Positions 35,381-43,589 of a stretch of DNA of 49,542 nt are shown here, in pieces. The DNA comes from Lachnospiraceae bacterium UBA7205 (GTDB lineage: Bacteria > Bacillota > Clostridia > Lachnospirales > Lachnospiraceae), in NCBI GenBank assembly GCA_002490665.1, contig DKUL01000063.1, positions 49,838-99,379 on the forward strand, in the 5' to 3' direction. Position numbers and translations under genes: made by a program. Below the pieces are notes generated by a model that saw only the letters and a program-made list of their open reading frames with translations, had not been told where the DNA came from and did no database searches. Position 1 is the stretch's first letter; the number at the start of each line of letters is the position of its first letter.

Positions 35381-36430
35381 CTAGATTTGAAGTTTATACA
35401 TTAATCCATACCTAAACTTTCCTACAGTTATTTTCCACAGCGTTTTGTTGAATCCGAATAATGTTATTGAGCTTTTCTCCAAAATCTCCCGTAAAGATTT
35501 GCACTTTACCATTTTTAGCCGTTTATAATATTGCTTATAGTATTTTAAGACCATTGCAGTATTTTTTTCACACTTTTCCCTGTCTGTTTCACTTGTCACG
35601 GTTTGATACCATATTTTCAGAATTACCAGATAAAAACCGACGATTTGCTTATCATACGCAAATTTGCATCCCATTTTCTCATAATACTCGAGATTCATTT
35701 GATTTGCCAATGCGGATTCATAATGCAAAGCATTTGGTTTAATACTTCTGCTGTCTGTATATTTAGATATTCTATGCAAAATATATACCTTATTTAGCAA
35801 TACAGTTTTCTTCGTATTAAGCAGGAAACGTGGGACACAATATACATTACTCATATAATTTTGTGGCAATGTATTTTCTGCCTTTTTCATAATTGGCTCC
35901 ATCCTCTTATAAAAATTTCTATTTATAAGCATTCCCCACAGATACCCAATACCGCCGCTGTTTTTATCCGGATAAAAATACCTGTATAATAATTCTTCCC
36001 CGGTCATAAACTCTATAATAGGAGAATCTGACTTCCACTTATATTTTAGAATGCGTTCCGTATTGACATGCCTGAAACAAACTTGTACGATGTCATAGTC
36101 TTTATATTCCATCATATTTTCAAACATGTCCACTGCAAAAATATCATCACCATCCAAAAAGGCAATACTTGTATGCGGACAGGCCATGTTATATCCATAT
36201 TCCATTGCTTTTGACTTACCTGCCTTTTTTTGATGGTACGCTTTTATTCTGTCATCCTTCTTCGCATATTCGTTACATATGTCGGGAGTCGAATCTGTAG
36301 AGCCATCATTAACTAATATAAGCTCAAAATCTTTATATGTCTGCGCCAGTATACTTTCCAATGTATCCCTTAGGAAACGCGCCCCGTTATATACCGGTAT
36401 AATTATACTCAACTCGCATTGTCCCATCAT
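35381..36430 (-). CDS. Glycosyltransferase family 2 (type B, paralogue of 41209-42258)
   Basis: A GT2 enzyme of 349 residues with LSIIIPVYNGARFL, ILVNDGSTDSTP and the acidic motif FLDGDDIF near residues 91-98. The C-terminal region is basic and ends in membrane-affine aromatic residues. Length and mid-protein blocks (YLWGMLINRNF, YILHRIS, LEYYEKMG) match the product of 41209-42258 (FFWGMLFRREF, HILYRVS, LAYYKQLG). The two are therefore mirror-image paralogues in the divergent operons. The ATG has a near-perfect AGGAGGAG site. The operon continues to the fucosyltransferase. Donor and acceptor sugars are unknown. Confidence 0.88.
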   Translation of the reverse strand: MMGQCELSIIIPVYNGARFLRDTLESILAQTYKDFELILVNDGSTDSTPDICNEYAKKDDRIKAYHQKKAGKSKAMEYGYNMACPHTSIAFLDGDDIFAVDMFENMMEYKDYDIVQVCFRHVNTERILKYKWKSDSPIIEFMTGEELLYRYFYPDKNSGGIGYLWGMLINRNFYKRMEPIMKKAENTLPQNYMSNVYCVPRFLLNTKKTVLLNKVYILHRISKYTDSRSIKPNALHYESALANQMNLEYYEKMGCKFAYDKQIVGFYLVILKIWYQTVTSETDREKCEKNTAMVLKYYKQYYKRLKMVKCKSLREILEKSSITLFGFNKTLWKITVGKFRYGLMYKLQI

Positions 36431-36519
36431 GTCTCCTCCTAAATTTCAACCTAATCCATTGCACAAATAAGCCTTGATGCCGCCGTTTGCTCCCGAACTG
36501 CGTATCAGTGGAAGATGTA

Positions 36520-37689
36520 TTATCGTATTCCTATTTTTATCAAAAGCGGTCTTATTTTTCCAAAAAGAATATGTTCTTTCCATGTTATCCTGGCATATTG
36601 ACTGCACAGCTCATCATATCCCTGATTGTGAAACACATCCCAAAATTTTTTTCTGCCTTCAGAATCCACAAGACATTCATTATGAATTTTCAAATTATCA
36701 GAAGACTGCACTCCCATGTAATCTAAGTTGTCCAAAACATCATGGAACCATTCGGCACCTTTATCTGTATTAATCTGAACGACAGAAAGTCCTTTATTAT
36801 CTTTCCATTTTTTTGGTAGTGAAATCCTGTTCCAGAAATCCCCGATTGAAATGTCAGCTCCGCTTTTCCCACCAGAATAACGGCAGTTCAGACAGGGCTT
36901 GCGCCGGCTGAAATTACCTCCCAGAAATTTATTCCAACCTGAAAGCAAAAAATCCGTATGATAACATTTTCCCGAAATACGCTGGTACATCGAAAATGTT
37001 TTCCAGCCATTTGTCTTATCCCGAAAGGATACTTCCTGTAACATCCCTTTTTTTCTATATAATTTGCATTGTTCCTCCCATAGAAACGAACTCACCTTTC
37101 CGGAGCACTTATAAAAATCAACCCATGCAACATTATGAGCGTCTATCCCACGTTCTCTGCACAAAGCCTTCATGCCCGCAATTTGACATGACGTACCTGA
37201 GAACAATATCTTTTTCCCACTGGAAACATCATTCAAAAAGACCTTTATCAAATCTTCAGGAATAAAAGCATCTACGTATTTGCTGCCGCGCATCCGGCAT
37301 ATGTCTGCATATGTGTCTCCCCTTGTATACTCAACATGGAAATCTTCACTAAATGCAACGCCATATACGATACCTTCCTGCCCAATGCAATACGCTGCCA
37401 AAACTCCAAATATCCCTCCAGAAGAACTTTTTAACAGGACATCCTTATCCAGACATCTTGCTGCATACAGGTTATTGGGAATATTTTTCGCGGGCTCAAA
37501 TTCTTGCAGGGCAGGGCAGGACACAGTGCATTTTCCACACCTGATACATAATTTTTCAGAGACAACCGGATATTCAAAACCTTCCTCATTTTTTTTCATG
37601 TGTATCGCATTCACCGGACATATTAAGGCACATGCTTTGCATCCTACACACTCATTTTCTTTCACGCAATCTACATTATATTTCTCCAT
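36520..37689 (-). CDS. F420-hydrogenase/dehydrogenase beta-like iron-sulfur protein (left copy)
   Basis: A 389-residue protein with two ferredoxin-type 4Fe-4S motifs at the N-terminus (ECVGCKACALICP and LCIRCGKCTVSCP) followed by the FrhB N- and C-terminal domains (for example LKSSSGGIFGVLAAY and FSGTSCQIAGMKAL). The family is named after F420-reducing hydrogenase, but in gut Firmicutes and Bacteroides its members are very often found in polysaccharide operons beside pyruvyltransferase-like genes, as here. Their reaction is not established to my knowledge. Two bases separate it from the pyruvyltransferase-like gene upstream, and 36431-36519 downstream holds nothing recognisable. A paralogue lies in the rightward operon at 42304-43578. 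Confidence 0.88.
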   Translation of the reverse strand: MEKYNVDCVKENECVGCKACALICPVNAIHMKKNEEGFEYPVVSEKLCIRCGKCTVSCPALQEFEPAKNIPNNLYAARCLDKDVLLKSSSGGIFGVLAAYCIGQEGIVYGVAFSEDFHVEYTRGDTYADICRMRGSKYVDAFIPEDLIKVFLNDVSSGKKILFSGTSCQIAGMKALCRERGIDAHNVAWVDFYKCSGKVSSFLWEEQCKLYRKKGMLQEVSFRDKTNGWKTFSMYQRISGKCYHTDFLLSGWNKFLGGNFSRRKPCLNCRYSGGKSGADISIGDFWNRISLPKKWKDNKGLSVVQINTDKGAEWFHDVLDNLDYMGVQSSDNLKIHNECLVDSEGRKKFWDVFHNQGYDELCSQYARITWKEHILFGKIRPLLIKIGIR

Positions 37690-37691
37690 TT

Positions 37692-38810
37692 CTAATCCCT
37701 CAACATGCTTAGTAAATACGCTAATGACTTTTCCCTCATATCTGCAAGTTTGCTATTTACCGGTCCATACTGTATCTTCTCCGTTTTCACTGCTATGGAG
37801 TCACCTATAAGACGTTCGCGCAGCCCCAGTTCATTTAAAAAATCCGTAATTCGCGAAGATGATTCGGTAAAAAAGGATTTTTGCGTAACTTCCACATAAA
37901 AATCCTTGTTAAAATTAACAGAAAATGCCACACCATGAAAACTATTCGTAACTACGCATTCTGCATGGAGAAAATATCCGATCCATTGTCTTGGACCTAT
38001 TGCATTGTTTTTTTGTATGTCGCTATAAATTTTTACTATTTTCAATTTTTTATCCTGAGAAACTTTCTCTGCGAATTTCAATAACCGCTCTGACGTATCC
38101 AGCATATAGAGCAATATATATTTTTCGTTTTCTATAACAGAAATGTCTGCAATCTTCTCCCACTCAGCCTTATCTAACAAAAGCGTCGGATCCACGACCC
38201 ACTCCGCTTTTCGCCCGGTCAGGTTTTCTATCAGCCTGCTTCCTTCCTGTTCGCGGCATGATAAATATTTAAACATATTCCAATACTTTAAATATTTCTT
38301 TTTATATTTTTCTGGTATTTTCTTCAGACCTATACTTGAAGCATAACTTCCCTTTTTCGTATTATCACTAATAAAATCAAGCAGGTATGTCGTGTCAAGG
38401 TTCAGTCTTCCGCAATTCCACACTTGGTCACTCCCGACAATAAATATATCATACTTGTCTGTTATTTTTCGCAGCCCTTTTTTATTCAGACTTTGTGAAA
38501 AATCTGTATATCGCCAAAACTTTTCAAATTCTTTTGCTGCCCCTGAGTTTATTCCTCCGCTTCTTGATCTGACAATCCCTAAAAATTCCTTTATCGTCCA
38601 TGAAGGAAAATCATCTTTGCGCATAAAACCATACAGCATTTTCCTGGCCAGCCATATAATAGAATCCTTATAAAAATTTTTATGATAATTTAAATATTCA
38701 CAAAATATATTTTCATTTCCATACTTTTTAATTGCATACTCCAATGCATATTCCTGCAGGCTTCCACCGTAATTTAAATTTTTTACAAATGACAATAATG
38801 CAACTTTCAC
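37692..38810 (-). CDS. Polysaccharide pyruvyl transferase family protein (left operon)
   Basis: A member of the pyruvyltransferase-like family with the classical N-terminus MKVALLSFVKNLNYGGSLQ. FIVGSDQVWNCG near 125-136, YASSIGLKKIP and SFHGVAFSVNF are the further core blocks of the family. I prefer the GTG at 38810, preceded by TAGGGACACA; it begins seven bases after the upstream GT2 stop. A TTG at 38828 is the alternative. Pairing with the F420-hydrogenase-beta-like protein is repeated in the right operon. It probably decorates the lipid-linked glycan with an acidic group, but the reaction is inferred from the family name only. Confidence 0.82.
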   Translation of the reverse strand: MKVALLSFVKNLNYGGSLQEYALEYAIKKYGNENIFCEYLNYHKNFYKDSIIWLARKMLYGFMRKDDFPSWTIKEFLGIVRSRSGGINSGAAKEFEKFWRYTDFSQSLNKKGLRKITDKYDIFIVGSDQVWNCGRLNLDTTYLLDFISDNTKKGSYASSIGLKKIPEKYKKKYLKYWNMFKYLSCREQEGSRLIENLTGRKAEWVVDPTLLLDKAEWEKIADISVIENEKYILLYMLDTSERLLKFAEKVSQDKKLKIVKIYSDIQKNNAIGPRQWIGYFLHAECVVTNSFHGVAFSVNFNKDFYVEVTQKSFFTESSSRITDFLNELGLRERLIGDSIAVKTEKIQYGPVNSKLADMREKSLAYLLSMLRD

Positions 38811-38817
38811 TGTGTCC

Positions 38818-39837
38818 CTACTTTCCAAATGTTATGTTCCTGCGTTCACCGCCCGTTATTTTAACCAGTCCCAACACTGCAATTTGAATGCATACATAAT
38901 ATAAATATATAAAATGGAGCAGATATGTCGGATTCTTATATACTACACAAAGTCGTACGCTGTCTAATACCGGCAAAGGAATAAATAGGGCATAAAAACA
39001 AAACAAAATTTTCCTGGCTTTTAATTTCCTGCTGTAATCTTCCTTTGACGAGAATCCGCTCTCTTCCTTATTAAACAAATTATTGATAACCCGGAATTTA
39101 AGCTTTGAGAAATAGGTACCAAATGAGGAATTACAATTATGCTTAATATCATCACCTTTTATAATGCCACACAATTTCGTGTCCGCTATAACCTTATCAT
39201 ATGCCGCGCATACAAATTCAATCGTATCGTACGAGTCTGGATACTTTTCTCTCATATATTCAAGTGAAAGTATGGATGTGGCACTGTCTGCCAAAGGATA
39301 TATATCCCCCTGCCCGAATTTCATAATTGCACACCGGCCCTCTTCCCTGATAATATTCTTACGGTATGTCTCGTATTTATCAATCTTTGTGTTATACACA
39401 AAATAGGAGAACGGATCTCCGAATGTATTCATGTAATCAGCGCAAATTCCGCAAATGTCCTTACGGCCGCGTATGCAGCGGTTTGGTATAAGCGCTTTCA
39501 GCTCAGGATGCCTTATTAAAAAATCCATTTTATCCTGTAACTGTGTATGATAGGAAAATTCTTCGTCCGAATCCATTCTGAGAATGTACTTTCCCACGGC
39601 ATGACTGGTTCCTATCGCTTTTGCATATTCCGGAAGACGTTTGGGATTATCAAATACTTTCGTCCCATATTTCTTAGCAATCTGTCTTGTCGAATCAGTC
39701 GAACCGCCATCCACGACAAGTATTTCCAGCTTATCCTGGTCAATCGACTGATGCCTGATTGATTTCAGTGTATACGCAAGCGTACGTTCTGAATTATAAG
39801 TTGCTATAATGATTGAAAAAATTTTTTCATTATCCAA
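38818..39837 (-). CDS. Glycosyltransferase family 2 (type A, paralogue of 40140-41150)
   Basis: A GT2 enzyme with FSIIIATYNSERTL, ILVVDGGSTDST and the acidic motif RMDSDEEF, plus two or three hydrophobic stretches in the last 70 residues. It heads the leftward operon. The start is best placed at TTG 39837, with AAAGGAG eight bases upstream; the GTG at 39846 overlaps that ribosome site. The divergent paralogue at 40140 has the same AAAGGAG-eight-TTG arrangement. The proteins match along their length (YNSERT, DQD, EILV, DGGS, DSDE, DSVK/R, LLHFIY/LMHFVY). Gene and leader were therefore duplicated together in opposite orientation. Confidence 0.87.
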   Translation of the reverse strand: MDNEKIFSIIIATYNSERTLAYTLKSIRHQSIDQDKLEILVVDGGSTDSTRQIAKKYGTKVFDNPKRLPEYAKAIGTSHAVGKYILRMDSDEEFSYHTQLQDKMDFLIRHPELKALIPNRCIRGRKDICGICADYMNTFGDPFSYFVYNTKIDKYETYRKNIIREEGRCAIMKFGQGDIYPLADSATSILSLEYMREKYPDSYDTIEFVCAAYDKVIADTKLCGIIKGDDIKHNCNSSFGTYFSKLKFRVINNLFNKEESGFSSKEDYSRKLKARKILFCFYALFIPLPVLDSVRLCVVYKNPTYLLHFIYLYYVCIQIAVLGLVKITGGERRNITFGK

Positions 39838-40139
39838 CCAAAACACTCCTTTATTTCATTTTCTGTTCCGGCAAAAGGATGCTGTTCTGTCTCGTTTTAA
39901 TGCTGTTTGTCAAAAAGCATACTTTTTGGTAAATTGAAAAGAAATGGCAAGATGATGAATAATTGATTGAGGAATGGTGAAAATTATGTTGTAAATGACA
40001 TGAATTTGGTGTAAACTTGTATCATTGATGGAAAAAAGTAATTTACAAAAAAGTATACTTTTTGCAAGGCAGCAGCAAAACCGGGGCAAAACAACATTCC
40101 TTTTGCCACAATAGAAGATGATTTAAAGGAGTGGTCTGA
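39838..40139. promoter_or_regulatory. Divergent control region with two matching palindromes in inverted orientation
   Basis: This 302-base region between the two divergent type-A GT2 genes has no gene. Each half carries the same leader in opposite orientation. The most conserved blocks are 39911-39935 and 40040-40064, which match as inverted repeats at 23 of 25 positions with 104 bases between them. Within each lies an operator-like palindrome: AAAAAGTATACTTTTT (40048-40063, perfect) and AAAAAGCATACTTTTT (39912-39927, one central mismatch). Outward of these both leaders share a CCTTTTGCC block and AAAGGAGTG before the TTG start. No strong -35/-10 pair is visible; ATGACA-19-TATCAT rightward is the best candidate, and it is weak. 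Confidence 0.65.
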
Positions 40140-41150
40140 TTGGAAAATCAAATTTTTTTCTCAATAGTAATGCCAGCATACAATTCGGAGCGAACGATTG
40201 GAAAAGCACTGCGGTCGGTTAGAAAACAGAAATTTGACCAGGATAGGATAGAAATCCTTGTAATTGACGGTGGATCGAATGACAGGACAACAGAGATAGC
40301 CGGACGTTATGGTGCACGGGTGATCTTCAACAAGGACAAGGTACCCGAAGCAGCAAAAAGGCTGGGTTATCAGCAGGCGAAGGGGCGCTGGATCATTAAA
40401 CAGGATTCTGACGAGGTGTATATCAGCGATATGCAGCTCGCAGACAGGAAAAAATTTATTGACAGCAATCCGGATGTACACTGCATACTGACGGACAGGC
40501 TGCTTCCTGGAAAAGGGTGCGGAATAAGCTGTGCCTATCTGAACCATTGCGGGGATCCATTTAGTTATATCGTATATCAGATTAAAGGTTCTATAGTCAA
40601 AGAAAATCAAAAATACCTGTATCAGCAGACGGATTGTGGAAATGTTTATCGCTATAAAAGGGGTGATCGGTATCCGATTGGGGATGGAGGCTGTACGGCG
40701 TTTGACATATACAAATTCAGGGAGCTTTTTGGTGAGAAATATGATACCCAGGAATATGTAAACCTTTCCACGCGGAAGCTTCTGGAAAAAACATTTTATA
40801 TGGGATGCATACCGGGGGACAATATTTACCACTATTCCAGTGCAGGGCTAAAGACCTACCTCAAAAAGCTCCGTTTTAAAATCCACTTCAACTTAAACGG
40901 CGGCAATATGCTTGGATATGCTGCAAAAGCGCACGATGACAGAAAATACAGCCGGAGAAAATGGCTGTTTGTGTTGTATGCGCTTTCTTTGGTGCTGCCT
41001 TTTGCCGACTCTGTAAAAATGGCTTTTGGACAGAAAGATATAACCTTTCTGATGCATTTTGTGTATACCTATTATGTATTGTTCATAACGTTTGCCGAGG
41101 TTTTAAAAAAGAATTTTAAGAAGGATGATGGCAAATATTCATATGGTTAG
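40140..41150 (+). CDS. Glycosyltransferase family 2 (type A, right operon)
   Basis: First gene of the rightward operon, 336 residues, with FSIVMPAYNSERTI, ILVIDGGSNDRT and the acidic motif KQDSDEVY near residues 85-92. The TTG start has AAAGGAG eight bases upstream. The last 70 residues contain two hydrophobic stretches (LFVLYALSLVLPF and FVYTYYVLFITFAEVL) that may hold it at the membrane. It is the mirror paralogue of 38818-39837. The region between it and the next gene (41151-41208) shows only a ribosome site. Possibly it adds the same sugar to a different acceptor than its twin. Confidence 0.87.
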   Translation: MENQIFFSIVMPAYNSERTIGKALRSVRKQKFDQDRIEILVIDGGSNDRTTEIAGRYGARVIFNKDKVPEAAKRLGYQQAKGRWIIKQDSDEVYISDMQLADRKKFIDSNPDVHCILTDRLLPGKGCGISCAYLNHCGDPFSYIVYQIKGSIVKENQKYLYQQTDCGNVYRYKRGDRYPIGDGGCTAFDIYKFRELFGEKYDTQEYVNLSTRKLLEKTFYMGCIPGDNIYHYSSAGLKTYLKKLRFKIHFNLNGGNMLGYAAKAHDDRKYSRRKWLFVLYALSLVLPFADSVKMAFGQKDITFLMHFVYTYYVLFITFAEVLKKNFKKDDGKYSYG

Positions 41151-41208
41151 GAACTGTAATTAATAACATTGGTTTCTTAACGGCAACAATCTTAGCGAGG
41201 GAACTGGA

Positions 41209-42258
41209 ATGAAAGCAGATGCATTGGTCAGTGTTGTAGTCGGCTCCTACAATGGCGGCGACTTTTTGGGGGAAACGATAGACAGTATACTGGCACAGAC
41301 ATATGGAAAAATAGAACTGATTCTTGTGGATGATGGTTCAAAAGATGATACACTGGCAATCATGCGCCAGTATGAGAACAAGGATTCGAGAGTGAGGGCT
41401 TTGCATCAGGAAAACAGCGGGGCATCCGCAGCGAGAGAGGCGGGATATCGGGCATCAACAGGGGATTATGTCATACTGGCAGATGATGATGACGTGTGGA
41501 GTCCGCGTTTGCTCGAGGATATGATAGCGCTTACATGTAGTTATATGGATGCGGATGTTATCGCGACGTTTAACCGGCATCTGAGCGATTTTTCTGAAAT
41601 AAGCAACTATGACTGGACGAATAATATGTCTGATGACACGCTTGGAAAACCGCAGGTGATGTCCGGTCACGATTTTCGGCTGAAATACCGCTCGACGGAG
41701 GATGTGCGTCCCGGGTTTTTTTGGGGAATGCTGTTCCGGCGGGAGTTCATGGATAAAATGGCAGCAGAATTTGTGAAATATAAGAAAAAGATTCCGACAC
41801 ACTATTTTAATGATTCTTTCTGCGCATGTAAGGTCGCCGGAATGGCAAATAAGATAGTAGTCACGAATCAGGTGCATATTTTATACCGGGTTTCGCCATC
41901 CTCCCTGTGCCATAAGAGCACAGTGTCCCTCCATGTTAAGCATTATATATATGCATTGGAGGAAGAACTGGCATACTATAAGCAACTTGGCTGGAAGGAT
42001 GTGTATGACATGCTCCTTCCGGGAGGGTATCTGGTGCTGCTGCGTTCATGGTTCATGGTATATGCCTATGAAAAAGATGAAAGGGAGAAGCGGCTTTTTT
42101 TTTCAGAGGTGCGCAGAATATACTACACACATATGAAAGACTTGCGTCATATTAAGAAAAAAAACATAAAGGAATATATCGTTTATTGGAGCATTTTGTT
42201 GTGGAGCAGGCACCCTAAAATATGGTTTCGCCTAATCAGGATACTACGAGGATGGTGA
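41209..42258 (+). CDS. Glycosyltransferase family 2 (type B, right operon)
   Basis: A GT2 enzyme of 349 residues with VSVVVGSYNGGDFL, ILVDDGSKDDT and the acidic motif LADDDDVW near residues 90-97. It matches the left-operon gene at 35381-36430 in length and in several internal blocks. The ATG has GCGAGGGAACTGG upstream. It lies between the type-A GT2 and the F420-hydrogenase-beta-like gene, whereas in the left operon the type-B gene comes after that gene, so gene order was shuffled after or during duplication. The donor sugar is unknown. Confidence 0.88.
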   Translation: MKADALVSVVVGSYNGGDFLGETIDSILAQTYGKIELILVDDGSKDDTLAIMRQYENKDSRVRALHQENSGASAAREAGYRASTGDYVILADDDDVWSPRLLEDMIALTCSYMDADVIATFNRHLSDFSEISNYDWTNNMSDDTLGKPQVMSGHDFRLKYRSTEDVRPGFFWGMLFRREFMDKMAAEFVKYKKKIPTHYFNDSFCACKVAGMANKIVVTNQVHILYRVSPSSLCHKSTVSLHVKHYIYALEEELAYYKQLGWKDVYDMLLPGGYLVLLRSWFMVYAYEKDEREKRLFFSEVRRIYYTHMKDLRHIKKKNIKEYIVYWSILLWSRHPKIWFRLIRILRGW

Positions 42259-42303
42259 GCCATGGGTTCACTTAATTTTTTGTACAGGGGAAGGATTTGA
42301 TGT

Positions 42304-43578
42304 ATGACAGAAACAATTCAGAACATAGACAGGACAACGGAAGATGGGCTGTGCACATCGTGTGGGATATGTGCGGCAGTATGCCCGGCATCATGTATAC
42401 ATTTTGAGCGTCAGAAGGAGACATATCTTCCTGTTATTGATGATAAGAAATGCATCCGTTGTGGAAAATGTCTTAAAGTATGTCCGGGGTACTCATACAC
42501 TTATCATGCTGAACAGGAAGATGCGCCTGCATGCTTTTCCGTACAGGCAAAGGATAAAAAGATTTTAAAAAATGCATCAAGTGGTGGTCTGGTTACTGCG
42601 ATGATACGGAAACTGCTTCAGGATGGGCAATATCATGTTGCATTTCTGGTGACGGGTTACAATTATGAAAATCAGGCAGAGACGAGACCATTTTATAAAG
42701 GAGACAGCCTGCGGCAGTCGCAACAGTCAAGGTATCTTCCGGTTTCCCAGCAAAAAGCAGTCAGGTATATTCTGGACAATCCGGAAGAAAGGATTATTTT
42801 TGTCGGAACAAGCTGTGCCGTACATGGACTTTGCAATGCACTGAAAATAAATGGACGTAGCCGAGAAAATGTATTAATAATAGGATTGTTCTGCAATCAG
42901 GCAATGACATATTCCATATATGAATATATGAAGAGGTATAGGCGTTGGAATAGTCCGGTTAAGGCGTTCCACTTTTGGGATAAGAGGGCAGGCGGACGGA
43001 CGGGGAATATACGGCTCGAGTTTCAGAATGGGACGCATGTCCATCTTCCGGCGAGGGAAAAAGCCCTTGTAAGTGATTTCTGCCGGCAGGAGAGATGCCT
43101 GTATTGTATGGACAAGCTGAATGTAGAGGCAGATTTGTCAGTAGGGGACAATTATACCCAAAAGAACGATTCCCCGGAGGGCTCCAGCAACATGATTGTA
43201 AGAACCATGTCAGGGCGAAATGCTTGGGAGTACTGCAGGGAAGAGTTTCTGGCATTCAATTCGGATTATGCAGACATCAAAAGCTCACAGCATATCGATA
43301 GGAGACTGGAAAATCAGCAGATGAATAACTTGCTGTTTGCGCAAAGGCACGGCGGGCGAACCGTGGAAGAAGGGGTTCCATGCGATTTGGCATCATTTGC
43401 CCAGTCAGTACAGAAAGTGACACGAAAAGCCAGAAGACAATATGACAGACAGCTTGCCGACCTAAAATTAGGCGAAAGACATGCATATGGACTTATGCGT
43501 TGGAAACGTATTGTCAAATTCGGAGAAATGTGTTGTGGCTGGCTTCTTGTAAAGCTCCGTTTTTACAGAAGGGCATGA
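42304..43578 (+). CDS. F420-hydrogenase/dehydrogenase beta-like iron-sulfur protein (right copy)
   Basis: A 424-residue protein with two 4Fe-4S motifs (LCTSCGICAAVCP and KCIRCGKCLKVCP) followed by the FrhB-type domains: LKNASSGGLVTAMIRKL, FVGTSCAVHGLCNAL and the LSVGDNY block near residue 280. It is the mirror paralogue of 36520-37689. Co-occurrence with glycosyltransferases and a pyruvyltransferase-like gene is the same in both operons, which argues for a shared step in glycan modification, possibly a redox change on a sugar (inference). GGAAGG lies eight bases before the ATG. The stop is followed after eleven bases by the flippase start. Confidence 0.88.
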   Translation: MTETIQNIDRTTEDGLCTSCGICAAVCPASCIHFERQKETYLPVIDDKKCIRCGKCLKVCPGYSYTYHAEQEDAPACFSVQAKDKKILKNASSGGLVTAMIRKLLQDGQYHVAFLVTGYNYENQAETRPFYKGDSLRQSQQSRYLPVSQQKAVRYILDNPEERIIFVGTSCAVHGLCNALKINGRSRENVLIIGLFCNQAMTYSIYEYMKRYRRWNSPVKAFHFWDKRAGGRTGNIRLEFQNGTHVHLPAREKALVSDFCRQERCLYCMDKLNVEADLSVGDNYTQKNDSPEGSSNMIVRTMSGRNAWEYCREEFLAFNSDYADIKSSQHIDRRLENQQMNNLLFAQRHGGRTVEEGVPCDLASFAQSVQKVTRKARRQYDRQLADLKLGERHAYGLMRWKRIVKFGEMCCGWLLVKLRFYRRA

Positions 43579-43589
43579 TGGAGAGGCAA

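Noticed and set aside
36520..37689. Reading the F420-hydrogenase-beta-like proteins as evidence for methanogenic or F420 metabolism.
   Set aside because: No hydrogenase subunits or F420 genes are present, and the family is common in polysaccharide operons of non-methanogens.
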